From positions 248,001 to 312,000 of the forward strand of contig VSJF01000004.1 of the NCBI GenBank assembly GCA_009739215.1: a DNA stretch of 64,000 nucleotides, read 5' to 3'. The DNA is from Floccularia luteovirens. Taxonomy: Eukaryota > Basidiomycota > Agaricomycetes > Agaricales > Squamanitaceae. The notes under the pieces are model-generated. The model saw only the letters and a list, made by a program, of their open reading frames with translations, was not told where the DNA came from and ran no database searches. Both the position numbers and the translations under genes were made by a program. Shown here piece after piece: positions 46,766 through 60,364 of the stretch. Each line of letters starts with the position of its first letter. Position 1 is the stretch's first letter.

Positions 46766-47006
46766 ATGTATCTCAAATCCATGTACCCAGATGTTTCCCC
46801 AACTCCACAGGCCAATGCATATTTGTTCATCGTAAAACGCCCAGATCAAGCTACTTGGAATGACTATATATTATATATTGATACAAACACTGGTGAAGAA
46901 TGTAAATACAGCGAATTTCTTCGCCGAGTAGAGGACCTCTCGACTGCTTTGAACTAAGTGGTGAAGATGGAGAAATTGTTGGAATCATGGGTGACCAATG
47001 CATTGT
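46766..47006 (+). pseudogene. N-terminal relic of acyl-CoA ligase family
   Basis: MYLKSMYPDVSPTPQANA with KRPDQATWNDYILYIDTNTG clearly matches exon 1 of the two ligases at 15448-20731. After STALN the frame is lost (a deletion replaces the GAPVSTGGLGL part). A second frame continues SGEDGEIVGIMGDQCIV up to a donor-like GTGCGTAACG. Nothing of the later adenylation motifs follows. It is a truncated copy on the opposite strand, some 26 kb from its relatives. Confidence 0.75.
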
Positions 47007-47969
47007 GCGTAACGAACCTATGTTTAATGGATCTCAGACCTTTATTTTTTTATTACTAAACCCTTTGGAGAGACCATCCCTGGGTGGTATCAAAGCCTCA
47101 AGAATACAAGTGCTCGCTTGTTATATACATTTATGAGTGGAAAAAAAAACATACTAGCGGAGAAGAGCCGACCGACGTGTGCTAGCGTGTGCTCCATGAA
47201 GCTTCATGCATGAAGCCTCAGGAACTTCAGGCTTGATTGCGAATTACACGGAATTTCACGCGCACGGCTGATTTTTTAAATAGAACAGAAATTAGAGCGT
47301 TTGTGGTGCCCCAGGATGATGTGTCATTAAGGTCTGCTTATCCCCATCTATCGTTTGGAGTTGCATCTTCACCCAGTTCATATGAGTTCATATGCTACTA
47401 CGTATAATCAGCTACAGTAATAATTTTTACAAGTTCCGGGTTTGGGTAACGTACATATTACAGTAGCAGTAGTGTTATACAGTACAAAATAAATCAAGAA
47501 CATATATTTCCCCCGTCGTCTGGAGATCGCTTTTTTGGGTTGGGCTTAGCGCGTTCGGAACGGGTGCATTTGAACGCGGCAGCGCCGTTTCGCTCTCTTC
47601 CAGCGATAGTTCAGGCCTAGTAATTGCAAAACTACAGGGATGATTATATTATCTCGTAAGTGAAATTTCTTCCCATGTAAGGTTGCTTACTATCACCAGT
47701 TAGTATCTAAGGTTTAGTCCGAGAAAGAGCTGCATCATCAAATGACATTTGTTTAACAATATGGCCGAGTTTGTCAGACACAATATGAGTGGTATACTAT
47801 TCATCATACTTAGGGCAATTTAACAATACTACCCCAATATTAGTAAAAAACAGGACAACAATCAGATGGTTAATTTCACTTTTGTCGGTGAATAAACCAC
47901 AAGAAATGGATTATGTACTTAGTAGATATGAACCAGTCTTTTCAAGAAAGAAGCAAATACGATCCATCT
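47007..47969. other. gene-poor interval with palindrome cluster
   Basis: Between the ligase relic and the 3' end of paralogue 2. It holds the palindromes at 47195-47234. I recognised no coding sequence. Confidence 0.45.
47195..47234. repeat. overlapping perfect palindromes
   Basis: CATGAAGCTTCATG (47195-47208) overlaps GCTTCATGCATGAAGC (47201-47216). A further inverted pair AAGCCT/AGGCTT lies just right. Together they could form alternative hairpins. No gene is attached and there is no evidence of function. Confidence 0.6.
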
Positions 47970-50292
47970 TCAGGAATAAGGATTTTCCAAAGCAGATTTA
48001 ACAGTCCAAAAGCTCGGGATAACCATCGTCACCTCGTCTGCATACCAAAACGGTCCGGGTTCGCGCATGCCATGCATATCACCTGTTTCATTTGGAACTT
48101 TCGCGTTAACTATACGTGCGAGTTGCACCCAAGTTCCTGCCAGTCCAAGTCCAACTGTCAGCGCTTCGGCTGCACGTGGCTGAACAAGCAGTGTGATATC
48201 ATCTACCTCGGGTTCGTGAATACCTGCTTTCATAGGGAGTGTACCGTAGTCGTCCAGGATACGCGGGTGTGACAAATGGGGCAGAGTACCTTCATCCCAA
48301 CCGATCCAGGGCTCGAGAACAACACGAACAAAGTTACGCTGGAGTGCATGCTCAACAGCGTGGGCAGGAGTCGAGTCGTCATATTCTATGACAGTATCTC
48401 CATGACTTGCTACTTCAGGTTGAAGGTATATTTTCTTGATAGCGCGCATACTACATTCAACAATCCCGGGTGCATGAGTTAGAGGTAGATTTGTTGGACC
48501 AAGGAGTGATTGCAGAGTAGGAGGTGGTTCTAGTTTTGGCAGTAATGAAGATAGTGGCGTCTCCCATCCCTTCTTACCAGCTGTATCTGAAGAAACGGTA
48601 GAACCCCAACCACCAGCTTCCCCTTTATCTTCTCCAGTATCGGCACCCCAGCCTCTATTGTTACTGTCATCCACTGTGCCCCATCCGTCATCGTTAGCTT
48701 TCTTCGTAAAAGTCGTGCCCCATCCACCATTAGAGTCCATTGTACAATCGACATCCCATCCAGCATCCTCAGAACCCCATCCACCACCTGTATCCCGCCC
48801 TGTTCCGCTGGAATTCCAGCTACTTTCACCATTACTTGCGTCATTGACAACCCAGGTTCCATTAATAGTTGAAGTTGGACCCCACATCCCAGTTGGATCA
48901 ACAGCCTCAATTTTCTCGTTATTCGTTCCCGATTTTTCAGTTTTACTGTCGTCCTTGATCAAGGGCTGAGCAAACAGACGCGAGCCCTCGGACTGACGGC
49001 CCCAGTGACGCGCACATGCACGTCCGAACGCGTCTGGAAGGTTTTTTGCTGCAGATGATGTGAAAGGGAGCTCAGTTTGGGCACTGATGGTGGTATTGAG
49101 TGCGCGTTTGAGCATTGGATTGTGAGTGGTGGGGAAGACGCGTGAGCGAATCAAGAACTCTAGGAAGAAGGCAACGAGTCGGGGGAGATTAGTGAGGTTA
49201 CTCTCTGGCCTACGATAGATGTGTTGTTGAGTGGGTAGGCCATGTCAATCATGACTGGACACTTACCATAGGATACCCTTGTTCCTTGCGTACGAGCTCA
49301 AGAAGACCTTGACGCTTGTATCTGGATCAGACATGAACAAGTCAAGGGACGCTGCGTTCCGGGCGATCCTTTGTTGCTCTCGCTTAGCGGCCAGTTCAGA
49401 TTGCACATCCTTCTGGTAAACATTTGGGTTTGCATCGATATTCATCTTTGCTTCATCGTTATTCTGAGCCTCAAGGGCCGCTGCACCGCAGTCTGCAGCC
49501 ACTGCAAGATCGAGATCGGCATCGTCATCGTTATCTTCATCATCCATAGAATCATCTCCCGAGTCCATATCCAGGTCTGGGAATGTGATTTTGCCTCTGC
49601 CGGGACCCTTCGCTTTTCCTTTATTGGTAGATTTTGATGTTGTATCAGATCCAGAAGAGTCAGGAAGTCCGAGATACAGTCGAAACTAAACATGCATGAT
49701 TATTTGCTAAGCTTCATAAAAATGGAGAATGACACACCTTCTCCCAAATGAATACTGCACCGGACGAACGGGTTGCCTGAGGCCAGTTGCGACCCGTCTT
49801 GAAATCTGCGGCTGCAAGCACGAGGCGGTCGGTAAGGGTGTGGTGCCTGTATTAGGTTAGTACATGATCGAGGTGGTGATGATAGCTGGTAGGCGAAAAA
49901 AAAATGTGGGGGTATGTAGATACGCACGGCGCAAACGAGCGCGCAACACGATTTGCTTCATTCACCGACCAATCTTCCCACCAAGTTGGACCTGTTGGCG
50001 GTGGAGCCGGAGCGGAAGGGTTTTCCCGTGATGTTTTCTTTGCTGCCGCTGTTGCTTGTTGTTGAGCAATGTGGCGGGCGCGTCCAGCTTCAGTTTTTGG
50101 TTTATCCGTATCATGACGGTTCGGGAGAGGGATTGTTGGGATTCCGAGATTATCTTGTTCGTGCTGGCCCAGAGGAGTGTTTCTAAGTATCCCGCGGGGC
50201 TTGTAGCGGTTAAAAGGGATGATTTTAGTCCCCGGAGGTGGTGAGGGAAACGGGGGAAATGTATAAGCAAAGTCTGCGGATTTGGATGGCAT
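47970..50292 (-). CDS. conserved protein of unrecognised family, paralogue 2, with GW/WG tract
   Basis: Start MPSKSADFAYTFPPF at 50292. Exon borders read: GCGCC|GTGCG to ACAG|GCACCAC, GAGAAG|GTGTGT to F-R-L-Y-L-G-L, and ATG|GTAAGT before PESNLTNLPRLVAFFLEFL. Landmarks shared with paralogue 1: KIIPFNRYKP, WWEDW, VFLSSYARNKG, LLGPTNLPLTHAPG, VVLEPWIGWD, DDITLLVQP and VGLGLAGTWVQLAR. Between the middle and C-terminal conserved blocks lies a Gly/Ser/Asp-rich stretch (48564-48884) with ten Trp spaced 7-14 residues apart, mostly as GWG or WG. Paralogue 1 lacks it. An acidic Asp-rich tract is also present after exon 2. No known enzyme motif was recognised. The GW pattern resembles Argonaute-binding hooks, an inference only. 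Confidence 0.8.
48564..48884 (-). other. GW/WG-repeat (Argonaute-hook-like) protein segment
   Basis: Successive tryptophans occur in MWG, TWV, SWN, GGGWG, AGWD, GGWG, DGWG, RGWG, GGWG and KGWE. Spacings run 10, 12, 13, 7, 12, 13, 11, 14 and 14 residues, in a background of Gly, Ser, Thr, Asn and Asp. This is the composition and spacing of known AGO-hook segments (GW182, Tas3, plant Pol V subunit). Confidence 0.7.
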
Positions 50293-50731
50293 AACAAGTG
50301 ATCACTGGGGATGATGGCGGTGAAGCACGCGTCGTCGCTGGTATCGATAACGATCAGATGCTTGTACATGTTTGTACAGCACGAGGAAACAATGAGGTGG
50401 GGTGACCGTGACGTGACTCAACGTGTATCGCGCGTGGGAATGTGACATAACCGGCTGCCTTTGTGCGCATCGACTCATTTAAGGGCGGCTGTGTCGACTC
50501 TCTTCTTTGTTATTCCCTTAAACTTCTGCATCTTCATCTTGTGAGTATCATTCTCGGATTATTATCATTCAGTAAACTTATAGTAGCTATTTCATTCAGT
50601 TTATTATCCATAACCACGGCTGTGTCAACGACTTAATCAGTTCTGCAGATCGGCTATCACAACCGCGTTTCATTTCAAATTGTTTATCAGAAATACAGTT
50701 ACTTTACTGCTTAGCACTTTCTATCGTCGCG
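50293..50731. other. bidirectional promoter region
   Basis: The 440 nt separate two divergent genes, paralogue 2 (minus) and the CHORD-like gene (plus). Pyrimidine-rich tracts (CTCTTCTTTGTTATTCCC near 50500) precede the plus-strand gene. No gene seen inside. Confidence 0.45.
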
Positions 50732-52200
50732 ATGCTTTTCAATTTCTTTTCTCGCAAGTCAGCCCCGTCTCTTGCAATCTCTCCACCCCCAATGGGACCA
50801 AAGGACTCGCCGTCTCCACCTCCTTCTCTTTCACCATCCCCACCTACAGCTGCGATATCCCCTGCTCAACTACACGCCCAAATTGCCTCTGTTCCAGCAC
50901 CAATTCTTCATTCTTACACGCTCGAGAACTTATCACCATCTGCTACTGCAGAACTTCCCACACATACATTTCATGCTCTTTGCGCGTTCTTTTCGTCTCT
51001 TGCACCTCCCCCACGTCTGCATTGCGTCAGATGCCATAAGGGTTATTTTGAGGTGGAAAATACCGACCATAGCTGTCTCGTTCCTCATGATGACGACAGT
51101 GCAGCAGTGGAGCGTGTCCGCAACCGAGAAACCCAGTATGAGACACTCTGGGGATGCTGTGGTCGAACAGTGGAAGGGTCTGGAGACATGGGTCCTCCTG
51201 ATGGTTGGTGCTACGAGGGAAAGCATACGGTATGTTTGCACATACCAGACGCTATAGTATGAACTAATTATAAACGAATCAAAAGACTGATACCAGACGC
51301 GCCCGCTTTCGCGCAGACTCATCTCCACAAGATGACAAACTTGTATCATGCTCTATACTTCACTGTAGTGATCCCCATCCCAGGAAACGCAGGCGCTCCA
51401 ATGATGTAACAAGTGAAGAGGAAGAGACAGACGGTGATGTCTCTTCAATATCAGCCTCTTCCAAACGCCCTACTCGCAAACGCACGAGAGTCAAAGCTGA
51501 GGATACGATGGATGTAGATAACTCTGCTGCTACCAAGTCCCCACGCGTTAAACCCAAGCCAAAGCCAAAGCCTAAAACGAAATCTCACGCGCGTACCGAC
51601 TCCTCTGCTACATCTTTGAAAGTATCCCCTAGTTCCTCCAAGAATCTATCTTCGCCTGCTCAATTGAAGAATCAACCATCGGGACCAGCTTCATCGAGTC
51701 CAAAATTTATTGGAGTCGTTCTAATCTCTCCGAAATCCTCTCCCGGTCCAAGGGCTAATACGTCATCGCCAGATCCCTATGCTAAAATAGCTGATGGAAT
51801 GGATGTCGATCCGCGTAGTGGTTCTCCCCTACCGAAGAAGCGAAGCGCCGTTAAGCCTAAGGCAAGCATGACCAGTCTAAAGCCAAAATCAAGCACTGCT
51901 AGCCTAAAACCTACGAAGGAGAGCTCACAACCCAAACTTGGCGCGTCGAATCTCAGATCTAAACAGAGTGCACCAAATCTTAAATCCAAACCCAGTATGG
52001 TATTTCCTGACACATCAGTACCCGCGTCTACGACCTCTCCTCTGAAATCTACAGCAACATCGGCGTCTTTGAATCCTGAATCAATGCAACCTGCTAAAAC
52101 AAAAACTAAACCTAAACCTAAATCCAAGGCACAATCACGCACTCTAGGTGAAATCGTTGACACAAGCATTGATGGAGAAAGTAGTGTCTGGGTGCGATGA
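50732..52200 (+). CDS. CHORD-like Cys/His-rich protein with basic Lys-Pro tail
   Basis: Two exons joined at KHT|TDTRRARFR (intron about 51230-51285, GTATGT to AAAAG). The N-terminus is Pro/Ser-rich. The middle has a metal-site-like pattern: LHCVRCHKGYFEVENT, DHSCLVPHDDD, YETLWGCCGR and GWCYEGKH, then SCSILHC. The order C-x2-C, C-x3-H, WxCC, C-x3-H recalls CHORD domains (WSCC and C-x3-H), but with altered spacing, so the link is tentative. The C-terminal half is disordered and basic, with repeated KPKPKPK, SLKPKSS and NLKSKPS units. KRRRS and KRPTRKRTR look like nuclear localisation signals. The protein ends GESSVWVR. A chromatin or co-chaperone role is possible; none is shown. Confidence 0.7.
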
Positions 52201-52727
52201 AGATATATCTCGACTCTTGACACCATATTTATGAAGGTCGAAACCTCATTCGGACCAAAACCTTTGTCCAGTATATATCTCTGGAAATCACTCCTTCACA
52301 AACTTAATCAAAATTGATCACACTCCTTCCTTTTCTTTCTGGACAATCTATTTATCTAATCATATATGTAACCCCCCCTAGTCTCCGTATATATGACACA
52401 TATGTACGCTTTTACGATATATCGCCACTAACGTAACATCTTGTATTCTACGGAGGCTGGTCTTTCGCAGAAATATGTCAGTCCATTGATATTTGTTTAT
52501 CTGGAATCCCAACTTTGTAAATTTAATCCCATTCACTAAGAACTCGACAGAGACTTTCACCGTATGACAGACGACGATCACTGATAATCATTAGATCAGG
52601 TATACAATTTAGCAGAATAACATACAGGAAAGGGAGCATGCTCTATGAGTAATAGTATGAGCAGATCCTAAATCATTGTACCCTTGCAATTTTTAGTTTT
52701 AATCTCCAATAGTGCCCCAGAAGTTGC
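52201..52727. other. convergent 3' intergenic region
   Basis: About 530 nt between the stops of the CHORD-like gene (plus) and the WD40 gene (minus). AT-rich, with likely 3' untranslated regions of both. No gene seen. Confidence 0.5.
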
Positions 52728-54160
52728 CTATACTACAACAGCCTGCTCTATTTCACCTAACAACATCGTACCATCTTTACTTCCAGTAAGGACTACAAAA
52801 AGTAAAACATGAGCATATCACTCCACCAAAAACATATAAATTTTAGGATTTGAGAACAGGACACTCACTGATAGGTTCCTTTGGATGGAAATCAACAGCT
52901 GTCACTGTTCCTTTATGACCAGGCAACTGTTCAGGAGTGAATAAGTAACGCAAAAATCAAAATCAAAAAAACCATACCTTGTACAACAACTTGCCACTAT
53001 CCATTTCCCAGATACAAACCATTCTATCAGCCCCACCTACTGCCACCCTTCTTCCACCATCATCCTGGCTCCATGCACCACGTAAAAGTGTGTTCTCAAA
53101 CCCGGCAGGAGCACCATGCAGCATTCTATGGACACGTGACGGTGTAGGTGAGAAAGGCCGGACGTCGTACACCACCGTTTGTGAGGAAAATGATGGTGCG
53201 AGTAAGAAGTTACCGTTAGGAGATAAAGAGAGTGAAGTTGGAGTATCAGTTTGTCCATGTAAAGAGTAGACTTCTTCGTTTTTTCGGAGGTCATACACCT
53301 AGAACCAATCAGCATACAATCATCAAAGTCTATAACTACCAAAAAGAAACATACATGGACCTCGTTATCAACCGCACCAATATACACATTTTGCCCATCC
53401 ACACTCCAACACACCGCGGTGACCGGGCACTTTACATCAAATGAAGCAACAGGTACTTTCCCCGCATCTTCACCACCCTCCCAGACCTTAACCGTCCCAT
53501 CATCCGAGCCAGTCGCCACAAGCTCAACACCCGCCCCGCCCGCCATAGTTCGCGAAACGCAATTCACAATCCCCCGATGAGCACGTATACGCCGCACGCG
53601 TTGTCCCGTCGTTGTATCAGTCAAAACAAGTGTATGATCTGCTGAGACGGTATATATTGTCGGAGAGCAAAGGGACCATTGCAAATCCAGAATGGGAGCT
53701 TTGGCATGGCTGGAAAGTAACCCATAGTTCGTGTTAGGAGCATAAGTCCGCCATAGAGCTGGTATTTTGCTCAGAAAGAGAAAATAACATATCCTGTAAG
53801 GGAAAAGAAACTCACAAACGCTGCGGTCAGATGAACATGCAGCAATATTTTGACCAGTTGGATCGAATCGACAGCTGAAAATTTCGCCCTTTAAAAGATT
53901 GTGTCAGTGTATGATTTAGACGAGTTCAGCCACCAAAATAAATGAAAAAGAAACGTGAAAACAGGACATACAGAATGTGCACCAGCAAGACTGATAATGG
54001 GTGCTTCAAGACCACTAGTACGTTGGACAGTTCTTATAAGCCCTTTATTACGTTCATCATTCGAAGAGGATATAGCTATCTGGTTTGCTGGGGGAGGTGT
54101 CGCCCGTGCTCGTTTTATAAGTGTCCCTTCTAGCGGCGGAGATGGTCCTCTTTTCGACAT
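52728..54160 (-). CDS. SNRNP40: U5 snRNP 40 kDa WD40 protein (Prp8-binding)
   Basis: Spliceosomal WD40 propeller that binds Prp8 in the U5 particle. It starts MSKRGPSPPLEGTLIKRARA at 54160; an ATG nine codons upstream is less likely. Repeats visible in order: ISLAGAHS, GEIFSCRFDPTGQNIAACSS, VSADHTLVLTDTTTG with AHRGIVNCVS, VATGSDDGTVKVW, VTAVCWSVDGQNVYIGAVDN, VYDLRKNEEVYSL, LSLSPNGNFLLAPS, VAVGGADRMVCIWEM, then LPGHKGTVTAVDFHP and VLTGSKDGTMLLGE. The layout, including the VYDLRKN block in the middle and the VDFHP repeat at the end, is that of SNRNP40 rather than a generic WD40 protein. Several short introns. Length near 350 residues is normal. Confidence 0.88.
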
Positions 54161-54415
54161 TTTTAAAAAGTTGATTGTGATGAGCAAAGGGACTTTAGAT
54201 ATTTCAGGCTATCGTTCTCTTGTGGAAGCCTTTGGTATGGAAGCCTTTGGTAAAGATAGACAAACAACAACTTGGTACTTCAGAGCAAAATAAATACATT
54301 TTGTTGAATCTCATATTACATTCACATTGTTGAGAGAGTTATCTATGGTATATACAGACAAATGCAAATGGGATATATCATGCGTGTGTGAGAGTCGAAA
54401 CATGAAAGTCGTTGT

Positions 54416-57103
54416 TCAAGCAACGTAAGCCCAAGTATCCTTTGACCCATCCACTCGTTCGATGTACTCCTTCTCAAGAAGTGTTTCAATAGCCTATGAA
54501 AATATTAAACTATTTTTAATTGCAGAAACTTGTGGATATACTTACCTTCTTGATATCCGGGATCTTAGGTGCGAACCTCTGCGAAATTTGCGAGATTACT
54601 TCTTGAATGAGGGCTTGATTCTTCATCGTCTTACGCGCCTTCATGATCCTACATAACCTATGAAGATGACATACTATTTGGTAATTATTAGAAACCTACC
54701 GAACGATTGTGGCTTGAATAACGTATTTGCGATCTTCATCAACCGCTTTCAGAACGTCCGATGACTCTGACTTGACTTCAGCCTTGATTGGCAAGTTCAA
54801 ATTGACTCGAATCTTCTTGGACTTGAATCCTAACCGTGCCATACATATAAACCTTTAGTGCCAAGTAAAGTGAAGATAACGAACCTGGGTTGAGATCGTA
54901 TTGTTCGCTCTCCTCATTTATCAATACCTTCGCCTTAACCAGAACCGCCAGTACTTGCACTAAAATATCTTTCGCGATTGCTGTAGCCGCTACTAGTTCG
55001 TTTAGACTTAACGTATCGTTGCGATTGTATTGCAAAAGCACTGCCATCTGGTATGAGCTTGTCATAAGAATATACTTCTGGTTCAGGTAATTCGTTCGTA
55101 GTTCGTTCTTCGAGTAATTCCACAGCCATGTAAGTTTGCGTCCTGAATGTTTCGTCTGGTAGTATTTCTGGAATCTGTCGTACGTGGGTACGATTTCAGT
55201 TGGAATGATGAAATCATGCGTTGGTGGGTTGAGTGGCCAGAAGTTTGTACCAAGTACCATGATTGTGAAAGATATATCCATATCGTCGTGGTTTTGCGCC
55301 ATACGGTCCTTGAACGAGTCGGTCAAATCTTTGCTCAATCCCATATCTGTAAACATCCTTTGCAACTTGTTGGTATATTCGAAACCACAAGCTTCCTTGA
55401 GTTTCGAGATCATGCTGGCCTCGCTTTCATCAGAAGCAGAAACGCCATGAATAAGTCGTTTGGAAAGTTTGGTGGTGTAGAATGTTTGGAATACATCTTT
55501 ATCTTCTAGATATTTGAATAATACCATCTGTGAGATATTTGTAAATCTTTGAGACGCTTGAAGTACAAATACGAAAAGCTCACGACGCGGTTGAGTGCGC
55601 CTTCTAGATCATCTTCTTCAGCCATCTTGTTATTCTTTCTTAGTAGCATATCTGCGTGCTTGGCTATAAGTTCTGGGGATTTTGTTGATGATGTTCCTGT
55701 AGCAGCGTTCCGGTTTACAAATTCTCGGCAAGCCTTGTCAAGACTTGCTGCAAACCCTGCCTCACCCTTGAAGCTCCTTGCTACAGTCTCAGAGTTCTTA
55801 CGATGAACTTCCAATAGGGCATCGACGTATGCCTTGGGATCGAGGGAGTCAACATTAGCGCCTCCCTCACCAACGAGTTTCGAGATCGCTGACAGTCCAG
55901 CTTGTTTGACATGCAACTCGAATCGCTTGCGTAAGGGTTCTAACCCTTCTGATATCCTTGATAGCAGTGCATACATCCGCTGGAGATCTTCATCCTGATC
56001 AAAGTCGAGTAATGATTGGAAGCTCTCCCACATAAGCTCTGCGTGTTCACGTATGAGAACTTGCTCGCATTTGCTAATGAGTTCCTTGCGTGTCTTGTTG
56101 TGAAGATATCGTTCCACCCGATTTTCCTCTTCGCGTAGTCGGGCCTCGGCTTTCTTCAGATATTCGGATACCGAGTTTTCCGCAAGGAAAGTTTCGGACT
56201 CTTTCTTGTAGTATGCCTCTGTAGATTGGATAAATGCTGTTTCAAAATGCTCCTTATATACATCCAAGCATTCTTTGTTAGGATCGGCATTGTCAAGTCC
56301 CAATGATACAAACGAGTCCACAACTTTCTTGACTAGGCCTTGATCGATAGGTTTCACCATTCCGTTGTTGCGTAATCAGCCGTAATACCGCGCTGGTCAA
56401 TTTAGTTTCGCTCTGTTGTATATGTTGGAAGAAGTGTGACTTCCATTGGGCAAGAGCAAGCTGTAAAGAAAGGTCATCTCAATAATGATAGTTTGAAGGA
56501 TGGGTGTGAAGAACACGTACTGTGTACACCTGGAAAACCCCTTTCTTACCCTCGTCCCTTTCCCGTTTCACCCAGTATCTGTTAAGATATGTAAAAAGCC
56601 GGTTAAGATAATTAGCGCCTCTTGTATATCGATCCCACTCTGCGGCATAATATCGCAACAGGTCTACATCTTGTAGTACATCGGTTTTCTGTGGAGAGCA
56701 CAATGAGACTAATGCGATGTTAAAGGAGTCATCTTATACTAACCTCTATCATAGATCTGAAGTGGAAGACGAAGTATTCGCTGAGCTTATTGTACAGATC
56801 TGAGCCCACCAGGTTAGCGCCCGCTACGAAGATATTTCAATGTCACTCCAAATTGTCCACATAACACGTTATCGAAAACCTACTCCTGTTTCCATCTAAC
56901 TTGCCTTGCATCTTTGTCGAGGTACAGTAGTTGTATACAGTCGTATATAAACTCGTGTAGTCCGTGAAAGATAGTCCGTCATCATGTTTATTCATTATGT
57001 GATTCACTCCTTCGTTCAAGAACCTCCACGTCTCGTCAAGCTCGGCGGTCCGTTGTGGCATATGAGCGAAGTGGCTGACAGCGACATCTGTTGTTGGTGG
57101 CAT
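54416..57103 (-). CDS. cul1: cullin-1, scaffold of SCF ubiquitin ligase
   Basis: Start MPPTTDVAVSHFAHMPQRTA at 57103. The N-terminal cullin repeats carry TWRFLNEGVNHIM, LYTTVYNYCTS and SDLYNKLSEYFVFHF, the Skp1-binding end. Next is ENSVSEYLKKAEARLREEEN, typical of Cul1. The cullin-homology domain has VLFKYLEDKDVFQTFYTTKL, KRLIHGVSASDESEASMISK and LKEACGFEYTNKLQRMF. The winged-helix tail contains IVRIMKARKTMKNQ with the NEDD8-acceptor Lys, and the gene ends DGSKDTWAYVA. All functional landmarks are present, so the gene looks active. It would assemble Skp1/F-box proteins at one end and Rbx1 at the other in nucleus and cytoplasm. Nine or so short introns. Confidence 0.94.
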
Positions 57104-57708
57104 GATGATAGTATTTGGAAAGATAGAAAATAGCAAAAATGTGTATTTATTAGGCGCGTTGTTGACTGTCTAGCCATCACATGCGCACATGCAACTTCTG
57201 ATTGCAACGATGTAGCACAGAACCTGCCAGGAGGCTGTCCACTCACTACCAGTGCAGCCCAAGATCTCCGAGTCACCCGGTATGGATCAAGACCTTTGAC
57301 TCAGAATCCTTAAGACAAACTGTTCGAACCCTATCTTTATGCAAATGTTCCATCAGTGATTCATAACTATTTTGCAAACGGTTTTTCGAGCTATTAAAAG
57401 TGGTTGTACCCTAAAGTCGCTGATCCAAATACCAGGTCCCAAAATTCGAAATACTTTTAGGGGTTGTCCCTAGTAATATTGGTACTTCCACCGAGAATGA
57501 GTCCCGGTCCCGAATTCCGGGTCAATATTCAGAGGTTTTGTTAATAACGACTAAATTCACACCAATTCCATTCTTTAATACTTCAATCTCAAGGTAAATG
57601 AACTAACAAATACGTTATAACGATCTACACAGGGCTAACAATGATACGAGCTACTTTTACAATTGTTATTTTTGTCTTCGTCTCGACTTTCGCCTTTTGT
57701 AACGATTT
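57104..57708. other. intergenic, cullin promoter side
   Basis: About 600 nt between the cullin start and the end of the P5C dehydrogenase gene, both minus strand. A T-loop-like GTTCGAACC near 57322 has no matching tRNA arms. No gene seen. Confidence 0.5.
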
Positions 57709-59896
<2,188 letters not shown>

Positions 59897-60364
59897 TGTG
59901 AGTATAGGAGATAACGGGGGTTCGAACGTTCAGCCCCGGAAGAGATATCAAGCTATTTATTGCAGTCTGTTTGAGAAATGAGCCTCATGACCGAGGTACT
60001 CGTATCCACATGCATACAAGGGTCTACAACCAGGAGGGACGGAAGGATCTTAGCGTAAAGCCATTCATACTTTGCGATATTCAACCATCGCGAATGATCA
60101 GAAATCAGCGTGAAACCCAGAGTTACTATCTTATAAATACCGGTTGCGACTAACATCTTCCCCGGACCATAGTGGAGAGAGAAACACTAAGTGAGCACAT
60201 CATACAGCGACAATATTTCACGGTTCACACAACCCTGAATAGATGATATAAATATAGTGTACTAGCCTCGAGGTGGAATACATAGTATATAGCATTACAG
60301 TTATTGTAATGTAACTTATCTTTGTCTATTAGTTATCCCAGCCTAGTAGTCGTACCTGATAGTT
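59897..60364. other. intergenic, PUT2 promoter side
   Basis: About 470 nt upstream of the P5C dehydrogenase start and downstream of the BTB gene. AT-rich, no gene or repeat seen. Confidence 0.5.

Noticed and set aside
57280..57350. Possible tRNA because of GTTCGAACC
   Set aside because: No acceptor or anticodon stems could be paired around it.
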